64,000 nt of DNA from the NCBI GenBank assembly GCA_016872725.1, contig VGZC01000010.1, positions 1 through 64,000 of the forward strand, read 5' to 3'. The number at the start of each line of letters is the position of its first letter. Within the stretch, counting starts at the first letter, position 1. The DNA comes from Planctomycetota bacterium (GTDB lineage Bacteria > Planctomycetota > Planctomycetia > Pirellulales > Pirellulaceae). Below the pieces are notes generated by a model. The model was given only the letters and a program-made list of their open reading frames with translations. It was not told where the DNA came from and made no database searches. A program made the translations under genes and the position numbers. Positions 34,581 to 42,942 of this stretch are shown here, one piece after another.

Positions 34581-35412
34581 CACGAGGTTCTTTCCGCGGG
34601 TCGTCGGATGGAGGGGCCGATCCGGTGCTCAGACCGCCGTTCACGGCGATCACCTGCCCGGTTACGAACGCCGCGGCGCCGGACGCGAGGAACCGCGCGG
34701 CGGCGGCCACGTCCTCGGGAGTCCCCCATCGCTGGAGCAGGCTTTCGCGGACGGCGCGACGCTGCCAGTGCTCGGGCGCATTCTCGCCCCACGCCGTTCG
34801 GATCCAACCCGGCGCGACGCAGTTGACTCGGACGCGAGGCGCCATCGACCGGGCCGCGCTGCGCGTGAACGCCATGACGGCGCCTTTCGCCGCCGCGAAC
34901 ATCTCGCCGCTGTCCCCCTCCATGCCCCATTCGGCCTGATCCCAGCCCATGTTGACGATCGAGGCGGCGTACGCGGACGCGGGGCGTTCGCGCATGCGGC
35001 GGCCCGCCAACCGCGTCAACTCGATCGTCCCCACGACGTCGGTCCGCCACAACCGGTCGAGTTTCTCGGCGAACGACGCGCCGACAATCGGGCCGGTCAA
35101 CACATCCGCGCCCGCGTTGTTGATCCACGTGTCGACTCGGCCCCGCCAATTCCACGATTCGGCGACGAGTCTTTCGCGATCGGACGGTTCGGCGATATCG
35201 GCAAGCACGGGGAACGCGTCGCGCCCGACGGCGCGGATACGCTCGGCGAGCGACTCCAGTTCCCCTCGACGGACGCGCGCGTGGATCACGACGTCCGCGC
35301 CGCTCTCCGCGAACGCGATCGCGATGGCCCGTCCGATCCCGCTCGACGCACCGGTCACGACGACCGTGGAGCCCTCCATCGTGGGGTCCGCCGCCTTCAA
35401 CGTTGCCGCCAT
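34573..35412 (-). CDS. Atypical SDR upstream of the DUF6513 gene
   Basis: Short-chain dehydrogenase fold of about 279 residues. The cofactor motif TGASSGIGRAIAIAF, NNAG (INNAGADV) and the C-terminal PGWIRTAWG and VTGQVIAVNGG are all clear. The catalytic pair is abnormal: the YxxxK Tyr is replaced (MFAAAKGAV), and the usual Ser after SIVN is Met-Gly (VNMGWDQ). Its 3' end overlaps the DHPS-like start by 8 bases, so it belongs to the pterin operon. A dihydropterin reductase role, analogous to FolM/PTR1-type SDRs, is an inference from context. I start at 35412; the longer frame to 35613 has no homology. Confidence 0.82.
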   Translation of the reverse strand: MAATLKAADPTMEGSTVVVTGASSGIGRAIAIAFAESGADVVIHARVRRGELESLAERIRAVGRDAFPVLADIAEPSDRERLVAESWNWRGRVDTWINNAGADVLTGPIVGASFAEKLDRLWRTDVVGTIELTRLAGRRMRERPASAYAASIVNMGWDQAEWGMEGDSGEMFAAAKGAVMAFTRSAARSMAPRVRVNCVAPGWIRTAWGENAPEHWQRRAVRESLLQRWGTPEDVAAAARFLASGAAAFVTGQVIAVNGGLSTGSAPPSDDPRKEPRDV

Positions 35413-35611
35413 GGTTCGCTCGAATTCGGGGCGCCGACCAGGGAACCGATCCCGCATTGGGACCGAGGAACTTCGCCCGACCATCGGCTCCCGCGAGCCG
35501 ATTATACCAGGGAACGCGACCTTGATTTGGCGGATGGTCGTCTGCGACAATGGCCTCCGAACGGATCGTCGGCGAGTTCGCGAATCACTGGGAAGCCCGT
35601 CGGGACGGCGC

Positions 35612-36748
35612 ATGGATCCTTCGGCACTGAGGTCGCAGCTCCCGAACGCGGCGTTCGCGTTCCGCGGCTACAACGTCACCAATTTGGGACGTACGCCCGA
35701 ACTGCTCGCCCACACGCTCTACGGCCCGATCGTCGCGGATGCGCTGCGGCGCGCCTCAACGGTTTGCGAGAAGGCGATCGGCCGGCCCGTGGACCTGGTC
35801 GCGCGCGTCGTCGAACGCCGGGAAACGTCTTTGGAATCGTACCACGAAGCCGTTTCGCTGATCGTCGCCGTCGAACAGGCTCAGCTTCGGATTCTCAACC
35901 GGTTCTTTCGCGCCGACTATCGGGACGCCCGATTGGCGTTCGGATACAGCCTGGGGGAACTCGCCGCGCTCGTCGCCTCGGGCGTTTTTGACGAGGCGGA
36001 CGCGGTCCAGATTCCCTTGTTGCTTTCGGCGGACTGCGTCGCGCTGGCGGAGGACGCCGTCATGGCCGTGCTTTTCTCTCGAGGAGATCCCCTGTCGATC
36101 GCGGGCGTACGGCGTCTTTGCCTTGGGATCAACCAGGAGGGTCGCGGTGTGATCGGGATTTCCGCGATCCTCGCCCCCAATTCCATCCTCTTGATGGGGC
36201 AAGGCGACACGCTCGACCGGTTCCGTTCGCGAATGAGGGAATCGATCGGAAGCGGCGTCGCGCTCCGCGAGAACCGTGACCGCTGGCCCCCGCTCCATAC
36301 GCCGATCATGTGGCAGAAGGCGATTCCCGACCGCGCGGCGCATTTGATGCACACGTTGCCGGGCGGCCTGACCGCGCCACACCCTCCCGTCCTTTCCCTG
36401 GCCACGGGACTGGTGAGCTATGACGAAGTGAACGTTCGGGAGACGATCCATCGCTGGATCGACCAGCCGCAACGCCTTTGGGATGCCGTGTATCAGGTCC
36501 TCGCGCTCGGCATCGCGGTGGTGATCCATGTCGGTCCCGAGCCGAACATCATCCCGGCGACGTTTCGCCGGCTCGCGGACAACGTCGACGCGCAAACCCG
36601 GGCAAGCCTGGGTTTGCGGGCACTCTCGGAAATCGCCCGCCGCACATGGCTCGGCGCAGTCCTTCCGAGGCGGACGGCCCTCCTGCGCGCTCCGCGGATC
36701 ATCCACATCCGGCTCGAAGACTGGCTACTCGACCACCCGCCCGGTTGA
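35612..36748 (+). CDS. FabD-like acyl-carrier acyltransferase homologue
   Basis: Malonyl-CoA:ACP transacylase-like protein of 378 residues. The active-site elbow is FGYSLGELAALVASG, with Ser conserved but His of GHSxGE changed to Tyr. A catalytic His is likely in PLHTPIMW. The C-terminal third has VIHVGPEPNIIPATF as in FabD. The N-terminus (FAFRGYNVTNLGRTPELL) also matches the family start. It is not next to other fatty-acid genes, and the family member in this position may use a different donor. The ATG at 35612 opens the conserved domain. It is divergent from the SDR-DHPS operon. Confidence 0.75.
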   Translation: MDPSALRSQLPNAAFAFRGYNVTNLGRTPELLAHTLYGPIVADALRRASTVCEKAIGRPVDLVARVVERRETSLESYHEAVSLIVAVEQAQLRILNRFFRADYRDARLAFGYSLGELAALVASGVFDEADAVQIPLLLSADCVALAEDAVMAVLFSRGDPLSIAGVRRLCLGINQEGRGVIGISAILAPNSILLMGQGDTLDRFRSRMRESIGSGVALRENRDRWPPLHTPIMWQKAIPDRAAHLMHTLPGGLTAPHPPVLSLATGLVSYDEVNVRETIHRWIDQPQRLWDAVYQVLALGIAVVIHVGPEPNIIPATFRRLADNVDAQTRASLGLRALSEIARRTWLGAVLPRRTALLRAPRIIHIRLEDWLLDHPPG

Positions 36749-36848
36749 CTCGACGACGCGTTCGAATCGCTCGACCGTACCTGTCGTGGTCCCCCGTGGT
36801 TGCCAGGTCGCGCATGCGCCGAAAACTCGATTCCCGACATTGGAACCG

Positions 36849-38399
36849 CTACGTTCGCGGCCGATTCGATTCCACCGACTTGCCGCCCAGGATTTCTCGC
36901 CGTGCGGCGGCGATTGCCGCCAGTTTTGACTCGGCAACCCTCGCCGAAGCGATCGGATTATCGGCGAAGGTGGCGAATCCACAGTCCGGCGTGAGCATGA
37001 GCCGTTCAGCGCCGAACCGATCGATGGCTCGCGAAATGCGACCGCGGATCTCGTCGACCGATTCCACGGCGTCCAGCTTTTGATTGACAACGCCGATTCC
37101 GATTCGCCGATCCGGGGGAAGCGACGTGAGTACATCCAACTCGCCCGCGCGCGGCGTGCAAGTTTCGAGGAAGTACACGCCCACCTGTAACTCGTTGAGC
37201 AATGGGAGGAGCGGACGGTAGTCTCCCGCCAAAGCGACCCCTTCGTTGCGGCTCCAGTTCCCTCGGCAGACATGGACGGCCACCCGATCGCGCGGAGCGC
37301 CGGCGACGACGCGGTTCAAGAGCGACGAGGCGAAGGAGAGTTCTTCCGTCGGCTCGCGTTTGGCGCTGAGCGCGCCGCACATGAAGCTGCGGCCTCCCTG
37401 CGGCGCTCCGAACACGACTTCCGTCAACACGGGTTCGTCGAATTGCACAATCGACGCGCCGGCGGCGAGCAAGTCGAACAACTCGGCTCGCAACACGGCC
37501 ACGACGTCGTCGGCCAACATTTCGCGCGAGTCGTACGCGCGATCCGACACACATTCGAGCCACATTGTTCGGGTCAACAGGTAAGGCCCGGGCAATGCGA
37601 CCTTGATCGGCTCGTCCACCATTCGGCGGACGAATGCGAGTTCATGCGCGGCGAGGGGACGATTCCTGGCGATCTTGCCGAATACCGCCGGGTGCCGCAC
37701 TTCCCCCGCCGGGACATCCAGGGCCCGCAATTCCAACTCGAACTTCTCCGGATCATCGACATACGGCAGCAAATCGGAGATCGGAATCAGTTGGCAATTG
37801 TCGAGCCGTCCGCCGACGAAGCTGGCGTAACCGTCCCGCCGTTGTTCGCCGTCCGTGATCACATCGACGCCGGCGCGCTGCTGGGCTTGGACACACAGTC
37901 GAACCGCGTCGTCCGCCGTCTCCTGAAAGGTGTCCTCGACGAGCCGTCCGGAGATGTGCGCGTGTATCGCGTCGAGCATCCACCGGGGACGAGGCCAGCT
38001 TCCGATTCCCATGATGGCCAGGGGCGGCACTTCGGGAGCGGGAACGGGCAACGGAACCGGAGACTCGACCGCTGCGGCCGCGGTCGACGCTCGCGACGGC
38101 CTTGGCGGAGGGGATGGCGGCGCGGTTTCGCGGCCCGATGGTTCGCCGGCCTTGCGCACGAGAAAGCTCCACGACGGACCTGAACGCACCACGGAAAGCA
38201 GCGCGTTGCGCGTCATGCGGCACCAGGCGGGCAGGTCGTCCGCAACCGTCGGTTCGGTGGATTGGATCTCCAACACACCGCCTGGCGGCAACGGATCGAT
38301 GTGTCGACGGATCAGCAACAGCAGGCCGTTGCCGCAGTCCAACGAGCCGCCGTCAAACGTGACGTCGGGCGTCTTCCCGTGCCTCAAGTCGTGGTCCAT
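36849..38399 (-). CDS. TusA-like domain fused to MetE catalytic domain
   Basis: Fusion of 516 residues. Residues 10-85 form a TusA-like sulfur-carrier fold (SLDCGNGLLLLIRRHIDPL, then DDLPAWCRMTRNALLSV). A Pro/Ser/Ala-rich linker (90-130) leads to a cobalamin-independent methionine synthase catalytic domain (135-505). All four MetE zinc ligands are present in their motifs: His and Cys in VAVHVCRGN, Glu in YFLETCTP, Cys in LTPDCGFATF. IGSWPRP and VQFDEPVL are also there. Canonical MetE has a duplicated N-terminal domain that is missing here, as in archaeal core-MetE enzymes. It probably transfers a methyl group to a thiol or persulfide. DsrE and Cys-rich-TusA genes lie just upstream. Confidence 0.85.
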   Translation of the reverse strand: MDHDLRHGKTPDVTFDGGSLDCGNGLLLLIRRHIDPLPPGGVLEIQSTEPTVADDLPAWCRMTRNALLSVVRSGPSWSFLVRKAGEPSGRETAPPSPPPRPSRASTAAAAVESPVPLPVPAPEVPPLAIMGIGSWPRPRWMLDAIHAHISGRLVEDTFQETADDAVRLCVQAQQRAGVDVITDGEQRRDGYASFVGGRLDNCQLIPISDLLPYVDDPEKFELELRALDVPAGEVRHPAVFGKIARNRPLAAHELAFVRRMVDEPIKVALPGPYLLTRTMWLECVSDRAYDSREMLADDVVAVLRAELFDLLAAGASIVQFDEPVLTEVVFGAPQGGRSFMCGALSAKREPTEELSFASSLLNRVVAGAPRDRVAVHVCRGNWSRNEGVALAGDYRPLLPLLNELQVGVYFLETCTPRAGELDVLTSLPPDRRIGIGVVNQKLDAVESVDEIRGRISRAIDRFGAERLMLTPDCGFATFADNPIASARVAESKLAAIAAARREILGGKSVESNRPRT

Positions 38400-38503
38400 C
38401 GCTTCACGTCTCCAACCCGGATCCGCCGCAACCGACGGTCCGATGGCCCTTCAATGCCATCGTGATCGGTCCGTCATGGCGGACTCGAACAGACCGCCGT
38501 CCG

Positions 38504-38866
38504 TCAAAAAGAGACGCATGGCGAACCATCGGAAAGGAACTCAACCAGTCTGGCGCCGCCGACCACGGTCACGCCGTCGACGAGGGCTTGGTCGTCGAGC
38601 TTGCGCCGCTTGAAGCACGGTGAGCATGCGTAGATCGCGCCGCCGGCCGCCACGAAATTGCCCATCAACTCGCGCAGCGGGGCGAAACCCTCCTCGTGAA
38701 TGTCGTCCGCGTAGCCGCGTTGCGTGAGACGAACTCCTTCGTTGGTCAGAAAGACCAGGGTCTGTTTCTCCGAGCCAAGCGCGGCGTTGGCGATGACGAA
38801 GGCGACGGTCGCCTTGTCGGTGTTGTCTTTCGCGCACGTGAGCATGACACAGAACTTGCCGGCCAT
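38504..38866 (-). CDS. DsrE-family protein
   Basis: Small (120 residues) DsrE/DsrF-like protein. DsrE proteins bind persulfides or take part in sulfur relay with TusA. The family fold is visible: FCVMLTCAKDNTDKATVAFVIANAAL, then TLVFLTNEGVRL and a Cys pair in IYACSPCFKRR. A C-terminal GSPCVSF adds another Cys. The ATG at 38866 follows GGAAGGACTAGAG and is two bases downstream of the previous gene's stop. Together with two TusA-domain proteins on either side it suggests a sulfur-transfer chain. Confidence 0.85.
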   Translation of the reverse strand: MAGKFCVMLTCAKDNTDKATVAFVIANAALGSEKQTLVFLTNEGVRLTQRGYADDIHEEGFAPLRELMGNFVAAGGAIYACSPCFKRRKLDDQALVDGVTVVGGARLVEFLSDGSPCVSF

Positions 38867-38868
38867 CT

Positions 38869-39477
38869 CTAGTCCTTCCGTTGAATCCAATAGTGGGGAT
38901 GATGTTGTGCCAGGAGCGCGTGGCCCGTCATCCGGCACCAAGCCGGAATGTCCTCGGTCGCGCCGGGATCACGCGCGACAAGCATGAGTCGCGCGCGGGG
39001 CGTCAACGCACTCATCCGATGACGCAGCCCGAGCACCAAGTCGCCACATGCGATGTCGCCCGCATCCCATGTTTCGTCGGCGAAAACGGCAACGCCCGGC
39101 TCGTCCGACACGGCGACTCGTCCATCCGACGATTCCGATGCGTCATCGGCGCGCTCGGGGTCCGCCGCCGACCACAGGCAGCCCGGCAACGAGTCGGACG
39201 CGAAGCCTTCGCGTTGATTCTCCCGACGCCACACCTCGGCATAGCAGTGTCGTTGACGGAAGTGGGCGTTCAAATGGTCGCGGAACGGATTCGTCGACTT
39301 ACCGAGACCGGCTGCGAGACAATCCAAGCAGCGAGGTTTGTCGCCGAGCCCCATCGCGACCGAGAAGAGGATCTCGTGGCCACAGACATTCCGCGCGCAG
39401 ACGCCACAGGCCGCCGCGCGTACGGCGTCGACTCTCGCCTGCAACCGCTCGATGATTCCCTCGTCCGTCGGTTCCAT
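38869..39477 (-). CDS. Cys-rich protein with C-terminal TusA-like domain
   Basis: Protein of 202 residues. The N-terminal part has paired cysteines that look metal-binding: CGVCARNVCGHE (near residues 23-34) and CLDCLAAGLG, plus an HLNAHFRQRHCY stretch. The C-terminal 70 residues resemble TusA: DIACGDLVLGLRHRM then EDIPAWCRMTGHALL, closely matching the TusA-like domain of the downstream MetE fusion. The CPxP motif is reduced to a single Cys (CGDL). It starts 10 bases after the DUF1559 stop and ends two bases before the DsrE start, so the run is probably one transcript. No known family name for the N-terminal domain. Confidence 0.75.
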   Translation of the reverse strand: MEPTDEGIIERLQARVDAVRAAACGVCARNVCGHEILFSVAMGLGDKPRCLDCLAAGLGKSTNPFRDHLNAHFRQRHCYAEVWRRENQREGFASDSLPGCLWSAADPERADDASESSDGRVAVSDEPGVAVFADETWDAGDIACGDLVLGLRHRMSALTPRARLMLVARDPGATEDIPAWCRMTGHALLAQHHPHYWIQRKD

Positions 39478-39487
39478 GGGCTTGGCC

Positions 39488-40432
39488 TTATTCAGGGAAC
39501 ACCACCTCGCCGCTCGCGGGCGTTTCCGCGGCGGACCACGCGGGATCGGACACCGACTTGGTCGCTGAACGCACCGAACCGTCAGCCAGCGCCATGTGGA
39601 TCACACCCACCGAGAAACTCTGCGACTTCAGCGGATGCGCATTGGTCGGCGGCACACCGAACTCGGGCTTGAGCATGCAACGGCACAGCCACGGAGCGGA
39701 ACCGGTCCAAGCGGTGGGAACCGGGCCGCCGCGATTCACGAAACCGCTTCGAGCCCAGTACGCGTTGGCGTACGGGTGGGAGGCCGGCAGGGACACCGAA
39801 TAATCGTACGGCCTCGCCGGCGGATAGACACCGTAGCCCCAGAGATTGGCTCCTTTCAGCGGCGTGCCCGCCGGCCGCGATGAAACGGCGTATTTCTCGA
39901 CGAACAAAATCGTATTCGACAGTCCGTCCTGAATCTCCGAGAAGTTCGCTCCCTCGTCGCCGAACACCTGCCAATTCGCCGCGTAACTGCTCAAGCCCCA
40001 GGTCGTATTCGCCGCGTTCGCCCACGCGGGAGCGTCGGTTGCCAGCGCATAAAGACCAGTCCCGTAGGAGACGTCCGCCGGCGCGCGCAGGACCGCGATC
40101 GCCTGCGACCGCGAGATGTCGGGGCCCTGATCGTATTGCGCCGATTGCTCGATCCAGGGTAATACGTGAAAGAACACCGTGCCAAGCGGAGCGGTATTGG
40201 AATGCGCGGGGTGGCTGCCATACATCGGAGGCGTGATCCGATTCGCGTCGTGGATCTCATGGATCGACAAACCCAGTTGCCGCAGGTTGTTTTTCGAGTG
40301 CGTGCGGCGAGCCGCATCGCGGGCCATCTGCACCGCGGGCAGCAGCAAGGCGACCAGAATACCGATGACCGCGATCACGACGAGCAGCTCGACGATCGTA
40401 AACCCGCGCTGATCATTCGGGCGAAAAGACAT
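39488..40432 (-). CDS. DUF1559 type IV pilin-like protein
   Basis: Pseudopilin-like protein with the prepilin signature [18 protein letters not shown] near residues 9-26 (cleavage after Gly, then Phe and a hydrophobic helix with Glu at +5), followed by the DUF1559 domain typical of Planctomycetota: [47 protein letters not shown] and [16 protein letters not shown]. The length of 314 residues is ordinary. I start at the ATG at 40432; an in-frame ATG at 40480 would put residues before the signal. Such proteins are probably secreted or assembled by a type II/IV pilus system encoded elsewhere. Confidence 0.9.
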   Translation of the reverse strand: MSFRPNDQRGFTIVELLVVIAVIGILVALLLPAVQMARDAARRTHSKNNLRQLGLSIHEIHDANRITPPMYGSHPAHSNTAPLGTVFFHVLPWIEQSAQYDQGPDISRSQAIAVLRAPADVSYGTGLYALATDAPAWANAANTTWGLSSYAANWQVFGDEGANFSEIQDGLSNTILFVEKYAVSSRPAGTPLKGANLWGYGVYPPARPYDYSVSLPASHPYANAYWARSGFVNRGGPVPTAWTGSAPWLCRCMLKPEFGVPPTNAHPLKSQSFSVGVIHMALADGSVRSATKSVSDPAWSAAETPASGEVVFPE

Positions 40433-40487
40433 TTGTATGCTCCTTGATGCGATCGAGGGAATCCACTGCAAACCGAGCATGGGCCCG

Positions 40488-40892
40488 TTACGACATCGGA
40501 TCTCGCGAAATGACCAGGCGACCTTCCTTGTTCGCCATTTCGTAAGTCGCCCGAACCTGCTCGGTGGGCCTATCGCCCGACTTCAGAAACAAATCCACCG
40601 CGCACCGCGGCGTGCCGTCGTTTTCCAGGTAGGTGTGACGAACCGAGTAGTCGACGAGCTTCGTCGCGCGATTCCAGTCCTCGTCGAAGAACTCGATCGG
40701 TTGCGGACCGGCCATCGCCGCCGCGGGCTTCTCGCCTCGCTTCCACAATTCGAGCGACTTCTCCACCGAGTTCCGCGCTTCGTCCAAGATCCTCTGTTTC
40801 GCGCGGCCATCGCCGCAGCCGCGGCACGCGAGCACCAATCCCAACACGAACAAGAATCGTGAACGTAGGGCGAGTTCCAAATGACGACGCAT
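40488..40892 (-). CDS. Small putative lipoprotein
   Basis: Protein of 134 residues with a hydrophobic signal ([17 protein letters not shown]) that includes candidate lipobox cysteines. The mature domain is charged and helical ([19 protein letters not shown]) and then beta-rich ([25 protein letters not shown]). I do not recognise it. It sits 55 bases before the DUF1559 pilin-like gene, a common Planctomycetota pairing, and may be exported together with it. I start at the ATG at 40892; the longer frame to 40976 lies outside the signal. Confidence 0.62.
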   Translation of the reverse strand: MRRHLELALRSRFLFVLGLVLACRGCGDGRAKQRILDEARNSVEKSLELWKRGEKPAAAMAGPQPIEFFDEDWNRATKLVDYSVRHTYLENDGTPRCAVDLFLKSGDRPTEQVRATYEMANKEGRLVISRDPMS

Positions 40893-41232
40893 CTTCGAAG
40901 GCTCCACCGCTGGGTGAGGTGTCGCGGAAGGTTGGGGACGACGGACAGCTCGATCGGAAAACAACGGACCGGGCAAGCGCGTCGAATGGCCGGTTAGTCA
41001 ACCTGGCCAAGGAGAATCCGAGAGTGAACGACCGGACACGCCGACGATTAGACTAGCGCACTCACCCAAATCCCGAAAGAAATCGGGTACGGCTCGATGG
41101 CGGAATGGCCTGGCGTGTCATGGCAAAGAGCCTCTCACACTCCGTGATTCAACCGGTCATTGTAGACTTGGCAATCGGACTGTCAACCGGGCGATCGAAA
41201 GCGATTGTTGGGCTCCAGGACCGCGCGGACCG
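40893..41232. other. Intergenic region, about 340 bases
   Basis: Holds the likely promoter for the leftward lipoprotein-to-MetE run. It is less GC-rich than its surroundings. No coding frame stands out. A tRNA-like start (ctcgatggcggaatggcc) and a 5-bp stem (cccga/tcggg) near 41070 do not form a full gene or terminator. Confidence 0.45.
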
Positions 41233-42900
41233 TCATCGCGATGCGTCGCGATCAGCCTTGGCCAGGGGCAATCGCAGGGCGACCGCTTCCTCGGAGTTTC
41301 GAACGAGCAGCATCGTGCCCGACAGGCAGAGCGTATTCCACGTGTTGCCGTGGAGCACCTTCATCCGAGCACGTTCATCGAATGCCTCGAACGTCGCTCG
41401 GACCAGGGCGAGTTCGCCGCGTTCACTCAGCACGAGCAGCATGCGATTGACGAGCAGGATCTGGCCGTGTCCGTATCGGCCGCCCTTCCATTCCCGCCGC
41501 CCGTCCAGAAGATCCACACACTCGAGGATGCCGTCCGACAGACCGTAGGCGAACGACGAGCCGGGTTCGATCACGATGCTCGTCAGTTTCGTCTTGAACA
41601 GGCGAGGGTCATGATAGAGCCGCGCGGGGACCGAGTCCTTGAATTGGAATCGAGCGAGTCCGCCGTTGGGGTATCCCTTGGTGACGACAAGCGAGTCGCG
41701 GAAGATGTGCGGCTGCGACGTGTTCGCGTCCATCGTGCTGCTTCCCGGCCAGTCCACCAGCCAGAGTTCCCGGCCCGTCTCGGGATCGTGACCCGTGACC
41801 GCGTCCTCGTTCACCACCACGATCTGGCGCGGACCGAACGCCGGGCTTTCAACGAGGATCGGAGAACTGTAACTGATCTGCCGGTTCCCGGCTCGCCAGA
41901 GCTCGGCGCCGTTGGTGCGATCGAAGGCGATCAGCGATGTTGTCTTGCCCGCGGGTCCTCCGGCGGGAACGACAACCGTGTCGCCGTAGACGAGCGGCGA
42001 ATTGGCGCGTCCCCACGCCACGACGGATTGGTCCTCGCGGGGAGACAGTCCGACGAGCGCGAGTACGTCCTGTTTCCATATCAATGCCCCGGTCCCGAGA
42101 TCGAGGCACCGCAGGATGCCCGTGCCTCCGAGCGCGTAAACGAAACCGTGCGCCAAGATGGGCGTCGCGCGAGGTCCGACGCCGCCCATTACCGATTCAT
42201 GCCGCGCCGGAACGGAGTGCGCCCAGAGCAAGCGTCCGGTCAAGGGTTCATAGGCGGTGACCAGTTCGTCATCGCCGCGCTGCTCCATCGTGACGGCGAC
42301 CTGCCCCTGGACCGCAAACGCCGACCAGCCCGCTCCGATCGGTTGCCTCCAGACGACCTCGGGCAGCCGTTCCCAGGAATCGGCGAGTTCCGTGTTGACG
42401 ATCGTCCCGTCGCGCGAAGGCCCGAGGAACTGGGGGAAATCGTGCGGTGCCGCGTCGGTTGGATCGCGCGCGGGAATCGGTCGATCGCGCGGCGCGACCA
42501 CCGGCGGATCCAGAACGCGATCATGGGGAGGCCTCCATGCGAACCGGAACGTGGGCACCATATCGCCCGTGAACTGATCGAATCGCACGGTCGCGACCGC
42601 CAAGGCCGCGAGCGCGAACGGCGCGATGGCGACCGCGCGGCGCGACCCTCGTCCGTAGACGCTGAAGAACACGAACCAAAGCCACAGCGCGACGGCCACA
42701 AGTACGGCGAGGGATCCGATGGCCGCGTTCTGGGCGCCGAAATCCGGCGGGAACTCGAGGTAGTGCACCGCGAGCATTCCGCCGATGCCCAGCGCGGTGA
42801 TCAAGGAAGCGATCGGGCCAGGCGTTCGGGAACGCGCTCGACAGCGCGTCTTGACGCGCTCCCGTTCGGCCGCGTGCCCGGGATCGACGGTGGAAGACAT
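41233..42900 (-). CDS. Membrane-anchored PQQ-like beta-propeller protein
   Basis: Protein of 555 residues. An N-terminal membrane domain has two to three hydrophobic segments (about 30-105). A BamB/PQQ-dehydrogenase-like beta-propeller follows (150-540) with repeated blade motifs: VTAYEPLTGRLLWAH, LRCLDLGTGALIWKQD, LIAFDRTNGAELWRAG, VTGHDPETGRELWL. The start of the domain, FPQFLGPSRDG, is typical of the Planctomycetota family. No dehydrogenase active site is obvious, so it may be a scaffold rather than an enzyme. The propeller probably sits outside the inner membrane. Confidence 0.85.
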   Translation of the reverse strand: MSSTVDPGHAAERERVKTRCRARSRTPGPIASLITALGIGGMLAVHYLEFPPDFGAQNAAIGSLAVLVAVALWLWFVFFSVYGRGSRRAVAIAPFALAALAVATVRFDQFTGDMVPTFRFAWRPPHDRVLDPPVVAPRDRPIPARDPTDAAPHDFPQFLGPSRDGTIVNTELADSWERLPEVVWRQPIGAGWSAFAVQGQVAVTMEQRGDDELVTAYEPLTGRLLWAHSVPARHESVMGGVGPRATPILAHGFVYALGGTGILRCLDLGTGALIWKQDVLALVGLSPREDQSVVAWGRANSPLVYGDTVVVPAGGPAGKTTSLIAFDRTNGAELWRAGNRQISYSSPILVESPAFGPRQIVVVNEDAVTGHDPETGRELWLVDWPGSSTMDANTSQPHIFRDSLVVTKGYPNGGLARFQFKDSVPARLYHDPRLFKTKLTSIVIEPGSSFAYGLSDGILECVDLLDGRREWKGGRYGHGQILLVNRMLLVLSERGELALVRATFEAFDERARMKVLHGNTWNTLCLSGTMLLVRNSEEAVALRLPLAKADRDASR

Positions 42901-42942
42901 CGGCCAGCCTCGTCGGTGTGGATTGGAGACGATCGGTGTCGC

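Noticed and set aside
41065-41090. Short inverted repeat cccga/tcggg as a terminator
   Set aside because: Only a 5-bp stem and no T-run; too weak.
41090-41180. tRNA-like stretch (ctcgatggcggaatggcc... gattcaacc)
   Set aside because: No complementary acceptor arm and no proper anticodon or T-arm could be drawn, so it is not reported as tRNA.
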